Shown here piece after piece: positions 33,476-46,602 of a stretch of 64,000 bases of DNA. Position 1 is the first letter of the stretch. Every line of letters starts with the position of its first letter. Both the position numbers and the translations under genes were made by a program. The stretch is from Lineus longissimus. Lineage: Eukaryota > Nemertea > Pilidiophora > Heteronemertea > Lineidae. The stretch is from positions 14,198,501 through 14,262,500 of the forward strand of contig NC_088320.1 in assembly GCF_910592395.1 (NCBI RefSeq). Direction: 5' to 3'. The notes beneath the pieces were generated by a model. The model was given only the letters and a program-made list of their open reading frames with translations. It was not told the origin of the DNA and searched no databases.

Positions 33476-33809
33476 AGTGAATGAAACACATTACTTCCAG
33501 GTGTGCATGATTAATTAAGGCCCTCCTGCTTTTATGATTGCATGACATGTACAGATGACCTGATCTACATCACAACTTTTGCTGAACCCGCCGCCTGGCT
33601 CTAACAAGCCAGTTGCTAGCCTGATTAGGTAATCAAGTTGTCAAACACATAATTGGCTATATCTTCAAAATGGATGGAGCTAATTGCATTTGGTTTTCTG
33701 TATTGTATAAAGTGTTAGGTACACTTTTGAAATCGTCTTACAGCAGAAAATGGCAAAAAAACTAGATATATGGCCTTTAAACATGTTGTAATAATTGAAA
33801 GCAAAAACC

Positions 33810-34554
33810 TTATTTGAACAACAATCTAAATTGACCAATATCATGAACCCTGCATCGACCACGTTGATGAATGATGCTACTAGTATATCCAGGGTGTTAA
33901 TAATAGTCCAGACACCATGCATGTCCAGGCACCATGCATGCCCAGGAACCATGCATGTCCAGGAACCATGCATTTCCAGGCAACATGCATTTCCTGGCAA
34001 CATGCATGTCCTGCTGTAGTAGAAATATATACCCAGTGTCAAAACCAACATGCCTTATTATTTCGCTGACTCAGATTTTTAACTTCTGCGGACCCATTTG
34101 TAGTACGGTATCCATGATTTCCGCGGTATTCTTCATATCCTGCTATGACAGTGCCTTTCCTTGTACCCAGACATGCCAGTAACTGTTAGGTAGCAAGGAT
34201 ACATTGCATATCACACAAGTTCTTAAGGGGGGCAGGACATTCATCTGAAGACAGGAAACATTTTCCTTTTTTTTAAAAACTGTTTTCCTGAATTTGTTAT
34301 CTAAATCATGGGACATTTTCTGCACTTAGAATCCCCGTGACGGAGCGGGGTTTAGGCTATGCTATGGGTCTGTTCAACAAGCAAGGAAACCAATACTGAA
34401 AGTGTAAGTAAACGTGTTTTTAAAAAAATGAAAACAACGGAAACAAAGCAATCTATATACATTATTAACACCCTGGATATACTGGTAGCATCATTCATCA
34501 ACGTGGTCGATGCAGGGTTCATGATATTGGTTAATTCAGATTGTCGTTCAAATA
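33810..34554. mobile_element. TIR-bounded minisatellite element, copy 2 (right)
   Basis: TIRs at 33810-33904 and 34461-34554; hairpin at 34333-34350. Its minisatellite (33906-34016) has only 6-7 units, against about 78 in the mirror copy, which accounts for about 1.2 kb of the arm length difference. Confidence 0.7.
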
Positions 34555-35606
34555 ATAAGGAAAATAATATAGCAACAGTACGCTCAAACATTAAATCGAT
34601 ACCGGTATCATGATCCGTATTCACCGGAACATAATACAACATCGATAGCAAAGTTATTTCTCCAGTTGCAAGGTGGATATTTGTTTTCAATGGTACGCAT
34701 AGCTAGTGTGATTGAATCAAAACTTTTTAATAGGTTTGCAGAAATATATGTTCTCTATGCACACTGTTCTCATTTCGTGTCCCATTGACCATGTTGACTG
34801 ATAGGTTGACGAAGAGCGTTAAGCTGCGTTTCTATCGATATTCAGTGGTTCTCTCCAGTGGTAGTCCGATCGCTAAAGGAGTTCGCGTTCACCATCATGG
34901 AGGTGTTTACGTCGACCATTATCATAAGATAGGAGTGGATATTGTCAGGGAATTTCAGGTGATTCAGGGACAGACTCTTTGGAAACTGATGTGTGAAAAT
35001 TACGGAGAGCTTTGTTCGAACTGTCCCACAGGAATGGAAAATCGGCCAACCAAATGAAAAGCGAATAGAGGGCTAAGAGAACTTCGGTATAAATAAGTGG
35101 TTGTGGTTTATAATGATAATCAACACGTTGATGAAATCGGTTCCATTGGGGTCTGTGTTCTTTAATGACTTCTGTTTGTCGGCAAGATATATGACTGATA
35201 TGTTGTCAGAAGGCCAAAATAAAAATGTCCTCCACATGAAAACCAGGTATTTCATCCAACATATACAGTTTGGATAATCAAGTCAACATGGTCAAATCTT
35301 TCTCATTCAACAAATGATTCAACTAATTCTAATTCAACAAAATCAACAATAAAATTTGAATATGACGTTACCTCAACACGGATTTTTAATGTGCAACAAT
35401 GACCTGTAGATCAGTGGACCGTGCTTGATTTGAAGTATAAACTTGAGTTTCCTTATGCAGGAGTGCGAAATGGTGGGAACTTCAGTTAAGACTTATATAA
35501 AATTTTACATAAAATTGTTATATTTGAAGGTTCAGTTAAGGCTAGCAGAATTTTTACATATTATTGTTATAATTTTCTCGTAGATGTTTAACAGCTACGA
35601 GCTACG
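34555..35606 (+). promoter_or_regulatory. Upstream block of GPCR C, right
   Basis: Mirror of 28776-29805. Its first 230 or so bases are repeated at 63763-64000 in the same orientation. It ends with the acceptor-like CGTAG tract before the GPCR start. Confidence 0.4.
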
Positions 35607-36641
35607 ATGGTAACAACTAACGAAACCATTCCTTTCACCACATCGATAGACCGTGGACGATGTTTGTATCCTATATATCCCTTGACTGGTTACTATGATT
35701 TGGTGGTTTTCACCGTTAATGTAATATTAACGTTAATAATGGCAATAATTGGTTTACCAGCAAATGTACTTGCGATTATTGGCATAGGATATGAGCGGCC
35801 TTACACATCAACTTCGGTGCTGCTACAAGGTTTAGCCGCGACAGACAGTCTGGTCTTGGTTTCGGTAGTATTTGATGTGCTGTTGCAGGACTTGTACATG
35901 TACACAGGTTTCTGGTTCGAGTATATTTTGTTTCATGCGCAAGCAATGCGTTATCTTAACACACTGCAGTTCTTTTCAAAGACAGCATCTATCTATATCA
36001 CTGTTTGCGTTGCCACTGAGCGATTCATTGCTGTCTGCAGGCCTCTGCGGGCGGCAGCTATATGCACAAAGAAGAATGCCTACATCTTACTTTTCGCAAT
36101 TTGTTTAGGGGCTTTCTTGTATAGAATACCTTTGATCTTCTTAATCGAGTTGACATTTCATTATGATCCTTGCTCAGGTATGATCCTGCCTGTGTGGGAC
36201 ATGAGTGATTTGTCCTATAACTATTATTACGATATCATCTACATTAGGAGCCTACATATCATTATCAATTCTTCGATCCCAATAACTATCCTGACATTTT
36301 TCACTGGCTTGATACTATCTGGCTTAGAGAAGGCGACCTCTGCGCATCTCATCAAAAATGATATACATCGAGCCAAGCAAATGAAGATAGTTACGTACAG
36401 GGTTGTCACAGTGGTGGTAATATTTATATTACTAGAAGTACCGGGTGGGCTTACCCAAATACTTGGACTAATTCAAACATATTCAAGTTTCGATATTGAC
36501 CCTGCTATCTATTTTGCTGTTCTCACTATTTCATACTTTCTGAGCAATTTGAACAGTTTTGTCAATTTCTTCATCTACTGTGCAACGGGACAACGGTTTA
36601 GACAAGCCTTGGGAAAGGCATTCAAATGTAACAAAAACTGA
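35607..36641 (+). CDS. FMRFamide-receptor-like GPCR (paralogue C, right)
   Basis: 344 residues, complete. It has the N-terminal NET site and Cys-containing segment that the left copy lost, then seven membrane segments, ERF at the end of TM3 and NFFIY in TM7. Features specific to C include DVLLQDLYMYTGFW and IELTFHYDPCSGM. From the TM1 region on, only three or so residues differ from the left copy (for example EKATS/EQATS). It is transcribed away from the palindrome centre, while A and B in this arm are transcribed toward it. Confidence 0.85.
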   Translation: MVTTNETIPFTTSIDRGRCLYPIYPLTGYYDLVVFTVNVILTLIMAIIGLPANVLAIIGIGYERPYTSTSVLLQGLAATDSLVLVSVVFDVLLQDLYMYTGFWFEYILFHAQAMRYLNTLQFFSKTASIYITVCVATERFIAVCRPLRAAAICTKKNAYILLFAICLGAFLYRIPLIFLIELTFHYDPCSGMILPVWDMSDLSYNYYYDIIYIRSLHIIINSSIPITILTFFTGLILSGLEKATSAHLIKNDIHRAKQMKIVTYRVVTVVVIFILLEVPGGLTQILGLIQTYSSFDIDPAIYFAVLTISYFLSNLNSFVNFFIYCATGQRFRQALGKAFKCNKN

Positions 36642-37509
36642 TAATTGATTTTGGAGTAGAATGTCAGAAGTAATGTTTTTTTCCTCTCACAATGTAGCCC
36701 TAGTATGTGGCTTCAGAACACCTCGAACAATAATAATTTAATATACTATTATCAATTACAATTTCCCGGATTTAAAAAGATAATCCGTCATAACGTCACT
36801 GTGAAGCGACACGGCTCCTCATTTATATATGTCAGGGTCACTGTAAAGTGCCACGGCCCCTCATTGAAACTAAAGGGGAACACAAACGACGCATCAACAT
36901 TGTGAAAATCAATTGCACTTTCCATTTTCTCTTTTCAACTGATGGTTAACGATGTCAATTACCTGTTTGGGTGTCGGTCCCAGTCTTAAGATTCTCTCTG
37001 TAATTTTTCAAGAGCTAAATTGTGTCTTCTCATTTCTTCTTGGTAACCATTTTTATCTACATGACTTTGAAAAGATAAGATGGAACAGACCATTTTCGCT
37101 AATGCTGGTCGATGGACATATCCGCGGCATTATATTTTCGGCAGACAAGAATGTTTTTCTCATCAATATATCAATCGTCTATTGCTCCCAAGAGCTACTA
37201 CCAGTGAATATGTGTCAACAGGTCTCAATGTATAGAGTAATTAAGCCGATAGCACAAAAATAAAGTCAGTGGCCGGTTTCTCTAACCCGCAACACCACTC
37301 ATTGCCTCGGCATATTTCGTAGTTGTTTTGTGGTAGAAGATTTGTGTTCAAACTAATAATTTTTCTAACAGCTTCTTTTTTAGTTTTTCTGTTCAGGTTA
37401 TTTTCTAATTTTATACAAGATTTCCTTAAATGCTAAATAAATAGAGAATCCCATGCAGGTTACGGATAGGCCCTGCCCCTCAAGACTAAGGGGGGGGGGG
37501 GGATGGAGA
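36642..37509. other. 3' flank of GPCR C, right
   Basis: Mirror of 26951-27815, with the same conserved blocks and no added insertion. It ends in a run of Gs at 37490-37502. Confidence 0.4.
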
Positions 37510-37740
37510 AGTGAAAAAAATATTTGTCACTATTTTCAAAGAAGCCAAACCAGAGAAGTTGCAGTTTGACGATGAAGAATAGTTCCACAAAAAATCTCTG
37601 AAAACAGGATTACTGGAGAAGAATAACATAAAATGGTTTTCAACTTTCTCAAGTAAGAAAGCAGCTGTTGTGGAATGAGTTAACAGGATTCAACAGGACA
37701 ACAAAAATGTGGAAAAATTTCACGGAAAAAGATACCTACA
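37510..37740 (+). pseudogene. Polinton integrase relic next to GPCR C, right
   Basis: Mirror of 26715-26950: KLQFDDEE followed by a stop, then KKAAVVE, stop, VNRIQQD. Same lesions as the left copy. Confidence 0.6.
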
Positions 37741-39400
37741 AATGATTAGACATTTTTTTATGATTGAGTGAATGGTATACAATCCACATTTCACTGGAAT
37801 GAAGCCAGTAAAAGCCCATCCTGACTCTCATGCGTTTGCGTCAATACGATCGATCTCAACAAACCCATGACGGATTCCATCGATTTTTCTGTTTCCTCGG
37901 CACGCTCTCAGCGCGTGCCCCAATCACAGACTTAAAGAGCGCAAAGGTCAACGCCGATCGCAGGTGTTCAACCTCGTCGCCTCTTTTGGCAAAGGTCCTA
38001 CTAATGCAAGTATAGTGCATTTTTAGAATCCGATCAATTGGCACAGGGTTGTAGGCTGCCGGATACCTTTGCAGTTGCCGAGATCGTTCCGTAGGTCCAG
38101 AATCAAGGCTACAGCTAGGTCCAGAAGTATGTACCGGTTTTGGCAGTTACGGACCGATAAGGAACCGACCAGAAACCGATAGTCGCCACATGTATTGCGT
38201 GGTTCGTACCTCAAATCTATTGCCACGATTTGCAGTACACGAACCGAAATAAATTACGTTACGGACCTAGGTCATTTAGACTACTGACAGACGATCATTG
38301 ACCGACTCGACCTGACCCGATGCAACGATGATACGAACCGACACGAACCGGGAAAAAGATGACGGGCCACATCCTCACCAATGTCGTGATGCCAGGTGGG
38401 CCAGGCAAACATTTATTTAATTCAGAACACAGGGATATTTTGGCCTTCATTGTTAATGAGTCAGTTGTGTCAAATTTCAACATTTTGCGAACACATCAAT
38501 GGACTCGCCGCTATAAATCATCTAGGGCTATTTATCCTTGTCAAAACTTTCTTGATCGCTGTGCTTTTGATCCCCACACTTGCCGCTGAAACTGAGCAGT
38601 CTGCTGCTTTGACCAATCAGCTTTCACTACTGATCATGATGTCAGGGGACAGCTGTCAATTAATGACAGGCCGCATGAAATTCAACTTTCCTTCTGTTTT
38701 GAAGGAATTATCCATATTTACTTAGAGATGTAGCTGAACAGTAACCATTTCCCACAAATTGTATTTGGGGACTCCCTCAAAACAAATATTTGAGATAAAA
38801 TAATTTTGTTGACAAAAAAGAAGCGAAAACCGCAAGGCTCAAATACTGCGTTGATCTTCACGATGCAACTAACCAAAATGCAAATAAACACCTGTATCTT
38901 ATCATTTTTATGCGTACCTCGGAGTAATCAACCTATAATTTGGTTGCTCGGTGCGTATAGGGCCTACACTGCACATATTTCGGGCAGTTCGTATTGGTGT
39001 GAAGTGTACCTGTGTGTTCCGTGGAATGCATCATTGAAAATATGTTGTGGTAGACAAGATCATTCTGATTTTGCTGGAAACAAATGTACGCACGCACATT
39101 GAATTGTGTCATGTGTTGTGTCGTCGCATTTTGTTTGGACTGGCGGCGCGGCCGGTGTAACAGTAACAAATACCCCCTGGAAAAAGTGTCCGGCCCTATT
39201 GTATTCTGCAATATGGTTCTATAGAGACCCTGACCGTCAATAGCTCAGAGATTGAAGCGCATAATATAATCCTTTGTTTCCCGGGCATTCTATCCTAGGA
39301 CATTTTAAACTCCTACACCGGTCACGACACATAAAATACGGCGAGAGTAATGATGAGGAACCGAACCCAACCGGCGATACATGGACCGAAGAAAATCAAT
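37741..39400. other. Anonymous region, right
   Basis: Mirror of 25076-26714. Open frames at 38359-38589, 38396-38725 and 38806-39102 match those on the left with single-residue changes. No function was recognised. Confidence 0.4.
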
Positions 39401-39646
39401 AAAATCCGAACTTGGGTGCCCCACTTTGACATAAGTAGCTTAATGAATACTTAAGTCAAAGTGGGGCGCCCAAAATGCATCTTAAGTTTAGGTGGGGTAC
39501 TTTCTTAAAACAAGTCATATTCATAAGCATACTTAAGTCAAGAGGACCACTCAAATCGAGTCTTAGATTGGAGACACCTCTGGGGCAGTCTTAACTCTAA
39601 GTGGACTTGTTCTTCTTGTTCATTTTTTGCACGGTGCTCGACGGAG

Positions 39647-40706
39647 ATGGCTGCGTTGATATTTGCTTGGCAACATGAATTTGAACACAGACGTGCAATT
39701 CGCAGGGAAAGGGTTTTTCGAGATCGGCTCCATCCACTGGACGCTTACAATGACTTAGAATTGTACCAGCGATATCGGTTTGACCGGCAAACAATTTTTT
39801 AATTGATTGATCTTGTGAGGGATGACCTAGAATCGAAAACTAGGAGGAATTACGCGCTGCCTCCTGAGTTGAAGTTGCTTGCGTCTCTTCGGTTTTACGC
39901 TTGCGGATCATTCCAACAGGTTACTGGTGACACTGTCCACATTTCACAACCAACCATGAGCCAAGTGATCGCGGATGTAACAACTCAGTAAAACCATTCT
40001 CTAAAACACATTATCAAATTTCCGAGACAAGAGGACACCTCAATTATCTGCAGATTTTTATGAGATAGCTCGATTTCCCGGTGTTATAGGTGTGGTCGAT
40101 GAAACGCATATTTGGATTTTAGGACCTTCATTTCATGAGTGGAGATATGTAAACAGGAAAAACTGGTATTCCATCAATGTGCAGGTTGTTTTGGATGCAC
40201 ATTTTAGGTTCATCAATGTTGTGGTTAGATGGCCTGGGAGCACCCACGACTCAGTTGTGCTCCGAGAAAGCGCAGTAACCGATATCATGAGACATTGGGA
40301 AGGAGATGAGGTCCTCCTTGGTGACAGTGGATATCCATTGCGGCCTTGGCTGATGACGCCATTTTTGATCCCTAACACCCCCGGGCAACGACGATATAAT
40401 CAGTCTCACAAGAAAACTCGGTGTTTGGTTGAAAGGGGCATCGGTCAATGGAAAAGGCGATTCCACTGTCTGCATGGAAAACTGCGTCATGCACCGGAGA
40501 AAGCCTGTGCAATCATTGCTGCGTGTGCAATGTTGCACAACATTGCTATCGACAGAGCTCTTCCAGACTTCGATCCAGCAGACATGGAGGATATCGAACA
40601 TCAACCACGACCCGATGAGGATGGGAACGATGAAGAGAATATTGTACCATTTGCAGGTGTGAATGCAACTGCTACAAGAGATCACATTGTCCAGCAACAT
40701 TTCTAA
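39647..40706 (+). pseudogene. Harbinger DDE transposase, right, further decayed
   Basis: Carries the same TAA after RFDRQTIF as the left copy, plus two lesions of its own: a stop after ADVTTQ (about 39990) where the left arm reads on, and a 2-base deletion near 40036 in the GGACACCTC stretch. The DDE blocks themselves remain readable in the 204-residue frame at 40092-40706. Confidence 0.8.
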
Positions 40707-40791
40707 GGCAAGTAGTAAGTGTAACAAATACCTATCTATTATATCCTCATACTACACAATTTATTTGCTTTCAACGGTTTATGACAAATAT

Positions 40792-42075
40792 TCACAACTG
40801 TGTAAATATGTTTTCATCGTTCGCCTGAAATGAATTTACAGAAATTGCTTTTTTCATCTCCTTCTCCATCTTACTTGTTTTCATTTTCAACAAATCAATT
40901 TCTAGAACCAATTTTTCCTTTTCAAGTTTAAGCTTATCTATCTCGAGCGCACATCTTTGCTTCTCAGAAGCAAGCAGTTCTTTCTGCAGTACAACCATCT
41001 CGTCCTTATTTCCTGAATTCTTTTGGGTTTTATCCTTTTCAGTGTCCTTGGGAAGCAGTGGGCACGGATTAGGCAACAACGACCTCACGTCAGAACGCTG
41101 CGTTACCCTTTGGATTTTAGTTGAGGCACTGGCGAGGGCTGCCGAAGCACAACCAAGGGATGATGAAGCTTTTCGCTTTTGTGTCCGCATCTTGGATTCT
41201 TGAAGACAAGACCCAATTTCATTCTCTTCCTCAATCTCGCAGAAAGAACTGAAAGAAAATGTATTGACTTTACTAATGCTAGCTGCTTATTTCAAGCAAT
41301 TCGGCTAAATTTTAAAGTTTGATTGAATTCTACTAGTTGGTTTGTAAAATTGTTAGGCACACTACCTGTCGTTTGTTGCAAAGCTGTGGGTAATCTTCGG
41401 GATAGTAACTGATGTAGTGACGGTGATTTTTGGTTTTGGTGCACCGCTATCAAAGCCGCCATCTATACCATGCACAGATGATTCATCTTCGCCAATAACC
41501 GCTGCAACTTTCTGTGAAATTATCGACGGTTCCTTAGGAGGTGGTCCACCACCTGAAATGAATTTGAAATCGGTCATGGATTGTTATTCCTGTGGCACCA
41601 ATTTAATTTTTCGCATGAAATGTGTTCAATTAATTAAGTGGTATTTTTTTCTTAATTTTCACGACATAACCGAGCGGAGTATGGGGTAATTTGCCGATGG
41701 TTTTTATGTATGTATGTATGTACATAAAGGATTTTAAAAATCGAGAGTGTGCAGAGTTAGCATAGAAAAGGTATTCGATGAAATAAATTTAGTTATTTAC
41801 TAACCTTTCTTTCCCAGCGCTTTTTTGTATTCCCTATATTCATCCTTCATATTTGATGTCAGATTTTGCCACTTTTTCTGAAGGTCGGCCATTTCTCGCA
41901 CACCATGCGGATTTCGACTATTTTACGTCATCTGTTATTTCAAACCAAGCATCATGTTTGCGCCTCGATGAAACATTTGATGAAAATTTCCCCACAAGTA
42001 TTATATTTTCCGAGCTTCGTATGCCTCAATGAGGCGGATTTTTTCCGCATCCGAAAAATTAGGTTTCCTCCCCAT
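40792..42075 (-). pseudogene. Harbinger Myb/SANT-like accessory gene, right
   Basis: Mirror of 22398-23686. The start ATG is at 42073-42075 and the same broken exon 1 follows. Exon 2 (about 41366-41552) and exon 3 (to 40792) are open, and the same splice signals are kept. Confidence 0.7.
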
Positions 42076-42430
42076 AATTAACGAGCATAATTATAGGCCT
42101 ACATGCACTTGGTCTACATGTGTGTCTGCCTTTTATTCTGTATCTCCTGTGATGTACAGAAAATGCTCTGTTATTTGCACATGTGAATGCCCACGATCAC
42201 TGAACGATGAGTTTAAACAGGCGCAAATCAACAAGAAATATGTCATGGGTACCTGGGAATGTCTTTTGAAGAAAGATTAGTGGTGCACTCAAACTTAAGC
42301 GGTCAACCTGGCTAAGTGGGCCACTGAGTCGTTTTATGAATCCCATTTTAGGTTGGGGACTTAGGGAAGTTGACGACTTAGGATTTTTTGGCACTTAAGT
42401 TAAGAACTTTTATGAATATGGGCCCAGGCC

Positions 42431-43625
42431 GGTATTCATAAAACTTCTTAACTTAAGTTGAAAAAAACACTTAGTGCCTTACTAACTAAAGTACCTCACT
42501 TACGTTGGGATTCATAAAACCACTAAGTGATCAGCTGAGCAGAGTAACTCGAATAACTTTAAGTGACTTGCACAACTTTATGCACAAGTCATTCCAAGTG
42601 CAGAATGTTGCATTTCATGACAATTTCAGTGGTCTGGAAATGGGCCAAAACACTTGATATACAGGAAGAAGACAGATTATTGTGTAATATTTAACAAAGC
42701 ACTGTTACGCGGACAATAAAAAGGGTGCCACACACAATATGATGTCCGCAATGAAAGATGATTATAGGGCGTACAAGAGTGTGCAAAGACAGGTATGTGG
42801 GATCTATTGGGGAATGTAGCAAAAGCCATTGAATCCAAAAGAAACTAAAACTTTTAGTTTCCTTGCTGACCCCTCCCCCTATAAATGAAACATTTCCGAT
42901 CTTATTGGCTTCAGTTTCCATCCTTCAGTCATAACATTTACACTCAAAGCAGTTTCTTTAAGGAAAAAAAGTGACCACTCTGGATCAACCCACTTCCTTC
43001 CTCCTCTAAAAATGAGAAATGTACGTTCTTTTGATTTCACAAACTTTTGCTACAGTCCTTTTTTAATATAAGGCGATTGTACCACAACCACTCGACATTC
43101 TTTTGGGCAATTCCCGGCATATTTCGATTTTTCGATAGGCCTTCATTACTGTAAGTGTGACCTGTGTAACTTGTGCACTGTGTATGATGATATTTCTTAA
43201 TATGTGGCGGACCCAGACCAAATAGACCATCAGTCATGTCGCAAAAGGCACACAAATCGAGAATTGTTTGTCTATCTGATATGTAGCGTTGATATAATTG
43301 CAAGCTATTGTAAATCTCAAGTGTGTGTACTCGGTCCCGAAAAACTCTCTCACGGCGCATAGCAAGCCACAAGTCCCACTCTATTTGCGCTGCCAACATC
43401 AGTGCAGCCATCTCTCACTTTAGTTTGCAGCTAAATGAATATTTCTTTGCAACTTGTCCAATCCACTTAAAGTTAAGACAGCTCCAGAGGAGTCTCAAAT
43501 ATAGGGATATGTTTGAGCAAGTCACTAGGTTTAAGTAGCATACATAATCCCACTTAAGTAATTTGCTTAATTTAAGATGGTACATATGTGCCTTACTTTG
43601 ACTAAAGTAGTTTTATGAATTAAAC
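42431..43625 (-). mobile_element. Harbinger-related fragment H2, right
   Basis: Mirror of 20855-22045. The 124-residue frame is at 43037-43411 (minus) with three or four residue changes. Confidence 0.6.
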
Positions 43626-43692
43626 GTATTTCAGCACCATGAATGATTGAAACTGTTTATGAAACAGGATACATAGGACCACAGCCGATGAC

Positions 43693-46227
43693 GGGTATTC
43701 GAAAACCCTGGATCAACAAACACTGGACTGGACTGGACTGGACTGGATTCAACGTCACTGCTCACCATCGCCTGCATCAACATGGCGACAACAATGTATT
43801 GAGAAACGACGGGGAAATGGGACATGGTATCAGTCTGATAAACTTATAGTGGCCAATTCCATCTTCGCCGTGGCTACCCCATGTGCGATCCGTCTATGCT
43901 ACACTGTGCATGATATGTGCATGCTATGTACATGAGTGTAGGCGATACACTACGATGAATTATCGATATTATCAGGCCGGTCCGGTGGCACACATCTGCC
44001 AATTTCATCATGTTAATGGCGTGTCAAGACCCACAAATCACTCAGATGTCTAGAGCAGGCACTTGTACATATTTCTGTTTACATAATACATAACCATACC
44101 TATTCTGTCGTCGCCAATTATCGTAAAATCTACGATAATATGTAAAGAGCAATCTCTAGTGAACTCACACAACTGTTTGACATGGGGGAGCCCCCAAACC
44201 CCCGTCCTTCTGACATATATAGCCAGTACATTGGGGGATGAGTCCCCCAAACCCCCTCCCCGTTCTCTGAAAGCGACAGGTTTTAGTCAGTACATTGGGG
44301 GAAGGCCCCCCCTCCCCCAACCCCCCCCCCCCCCATTGGACTCTAAAAATAGAATTCCTTGGAGACGCTGAACAATAAGGCCCCATAAAGAAATAGTCCC
44401 CGCCCGGGTAGTTGTCCCATATCTGCTGAAAGAAGCAGCTCTTTGTGGTGAAATAATAATTGAATGCATGTCATGACACCCAGGAGATTTTTCTCATTTC
44501 TGAAACAGTTGCATGGTTGGAATGAATTGCAAAATCAGTCCGTCAAATCTCTATGCAATGAAAATTGAAATGTCACAACTGTCTCCACCGACGTTGTCCT
44601 GTATGTCCTAGCAGACGATTTTTAAATAAATGATGTGATTGATATACCATTGGAATGAATTATTTCTTCAATGATATGAAAGTTGAAAACCCTCTGACAT
44701 GTCTGAGTACAAAAATGCAGAGGCAAGACACATCATGCATGTCATGACACCCAGGAGCTTTTTCTCATTTCTGAAACAGTTGCATGGTTGGAATGAATTT
44801 CCAAATCAGTCCATCACATCTCTATCCAAATTGAACTTTAAGACCACTCTATAATTGTGCAGTAGTGTTAAAACTGACTTTTTTGAAGTAAAGTACGTAA
44901 ATCGAGAAGAAGAGGACGTTTGCTTTGGTCTGCAATAAAATGTCACATCTGTCTCCGCCGACGTTGTCCTGTACATAGGTCTCATTAGGGAGTTTTTTTT
45001 GTTATTCATGCGCGGCCAAGCCCTAACCGTAGTTCCTAAAATCATTGATTTCTCGGTCCTTACAGTATGTCAGCGTTGATTCAGCAGTTGTTTTGGCAAA
45101 GACATGTTTTTTTGGAGTTTCTGAAACCTAGAGCGCTACTCAATAGGTGACTTACAAGAAACTACGCATTTATACTGTTGTTGCCGACGTATGTGTACAC
45201 TGAACTTGGGATGTGCGTCGGCCCCGTGTTGAAATGCCGTCCAGTGCCAGTTGGTGCGTTTTTCGCTGATTTGTGCAAAATTCAACATATCTCAAAAGTT
45301 CAATGGTTGACCCTCGATTTTTTTTTGATTTTTGTGTAGCATAAGCAACTGTCTTTCATGGGAGAATGGTCTCTGTAAGAATTATTCAGGAAGAAATGTA
45401 TAATAGTTGGGGTTTTTCGTGATTGTCCGGCCCAATTGGCAATATTGCCATTTGGGATGGTGAACATAGCTAGGAGCAAATGCGACGCTTTTGATTTATT
45501 TAAAGAAATAAAATGCCCGATTTAACATCCTGCAGAATCAGGGGAATCGGGCGTTTCCAGTGATATACGACACAAATGGGTTGTCCTCATGCATTCACTT
45601 TGGAAACGCATTTTAAAATAGATGTTACGCCCTGTTAATGGGGCACGTCATCATCGCGTACATTTGGGAAAAACTCCCTAACGAGACCATATGTCCTAGC
45701 AGACGATTTTTAAAATCATGATGTCCCACACCCGCACTTCAGTGGCGCCGGTGAGAATAAATCTACTTGCGTGATTGGTCAATGGCTCATGACGTCATGA
45801 AATAATTGCGTCACGAGGAAGGAAACAATGGGAATCATGGTAACTGTGGTTGCGGTGCGTCGTGAAAGCAGGATCGGCAAGCGCGGCCCGTATGGAATGC
45901 AACAAACTGTACCGGAACCGGAACTGTCATGGGTCTGCACAAATTTTTTCAGATTCGATGGACATGATGGATATATGAATTTTGTTTACACTTTATACAT
46001 ACACGTAACCATTACACTCACTACGTTGTGTGAGTTAAAACCCGGGCGACTTTTCGGGTGACGCCATGTTCATGATGTTGATGATGGAATTAGGCGGGAA
46101 GAGATTCGGCAGGGTTGTGGGAATTGTATAACTTTTAGAAAAATCCAGGTGGTGGAGGGCGCTGAGTCATAGTCCAGTCCAGTCCAGTCCAGTCCAGTGT
46201 TTGTTGATCCAGGGTTTTCGAATACCC
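43693..46227. mobile_element. 2.5-kb Mutator-like TIR element (right arm only)
   Basis: 2535 bp with perfect TIRs of about 54 bases starting GGGTATTCGAAAACCCTGGA and running into (GGACT)n. It is flanked by a 9-bp duplication, GCCGATGAC, at 43684-43692 and 46228-46236. The left arm has a single GCCGATGAC at the matching empty site (about 20790-20800). A 9-bp duplication points to the Mutator superfamily. No transposase frame is seen. The interior has G/C-homopolymer stretches at 44180-44335 and a direct repeat of about 95 bases (44468-44560 and 44733-44825). Confidence 0.85.
44974..45689. mobile_element. Nested 0.7-kb TIR insertion
   Basis: It lies inside the Mutator-like element. The ends are inverted (AGGTCTCATTAGGGAGTTTTT-like, one trimmed by indels). 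The host repeat GTTGTCCTGTATGTCCTAGC is intact at about 44593-44612 but split here after CTGTA, resuming TGTCCTAGC at 45692. This suggests a TA target duplication. No coding content was recognised. Confidence 0.6.
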
Positions 46228-46431
46228 GCCGATGACCGACATTGCGGTATCGTTCAGACACGATGAGCCAAAAAGAGAAAAAGAGACATTATATGTTGGC
46301 ACTGTTCAAATATAAGACCGATCAGTAGAGAGGAAAATCGTGGTATGTGATTTTCTAGGTCAGTACACGTTTTCTAGTGAGACAGAACCTTAAGTAAATT
46401 TGAAGCAGGGAAAAAACACCCTGGAGTTATT

Positions 46432-46602
46432 TTATGTCTGAGACGGGTAGCTACTCATTGAATTTTCAGAGTAGCCTTTCCACTTAACTAATCCGTATTT
46501 TTCGCTCTTAACAGTTTTGTAGTGCAAAACCTTTTTAATATTGTATTCAATCGGTTCTTGGTTTGGGCCGTAGCTGAGTTCCTCTATATAAAAATAATCG
46601 TC
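46432..46602 (-). pseudogene. Chromodomain tail of Polinton-type integrase, right
   Basis: Mirror of 15883-16053, with the same VKWKGYSEN block and terminal stop. Confidence 0.65.

Larger units (their letters stand above)
39401..42430. mobile_element. PIF/Harbinger transposon H1, right
   Basis: Mirror of H1 in the left arm, with the same tail-to-tail gene pair. The termini are approximate; the outer end reads TTATGAATATGGGCCC near 42424. Confidence 0.7.

Noticed and set aside
45828-46061. 77-codon frame inside the Mutator-like element
   Set aside because: Short, no recognised domain, no second copy to test; probably chance.
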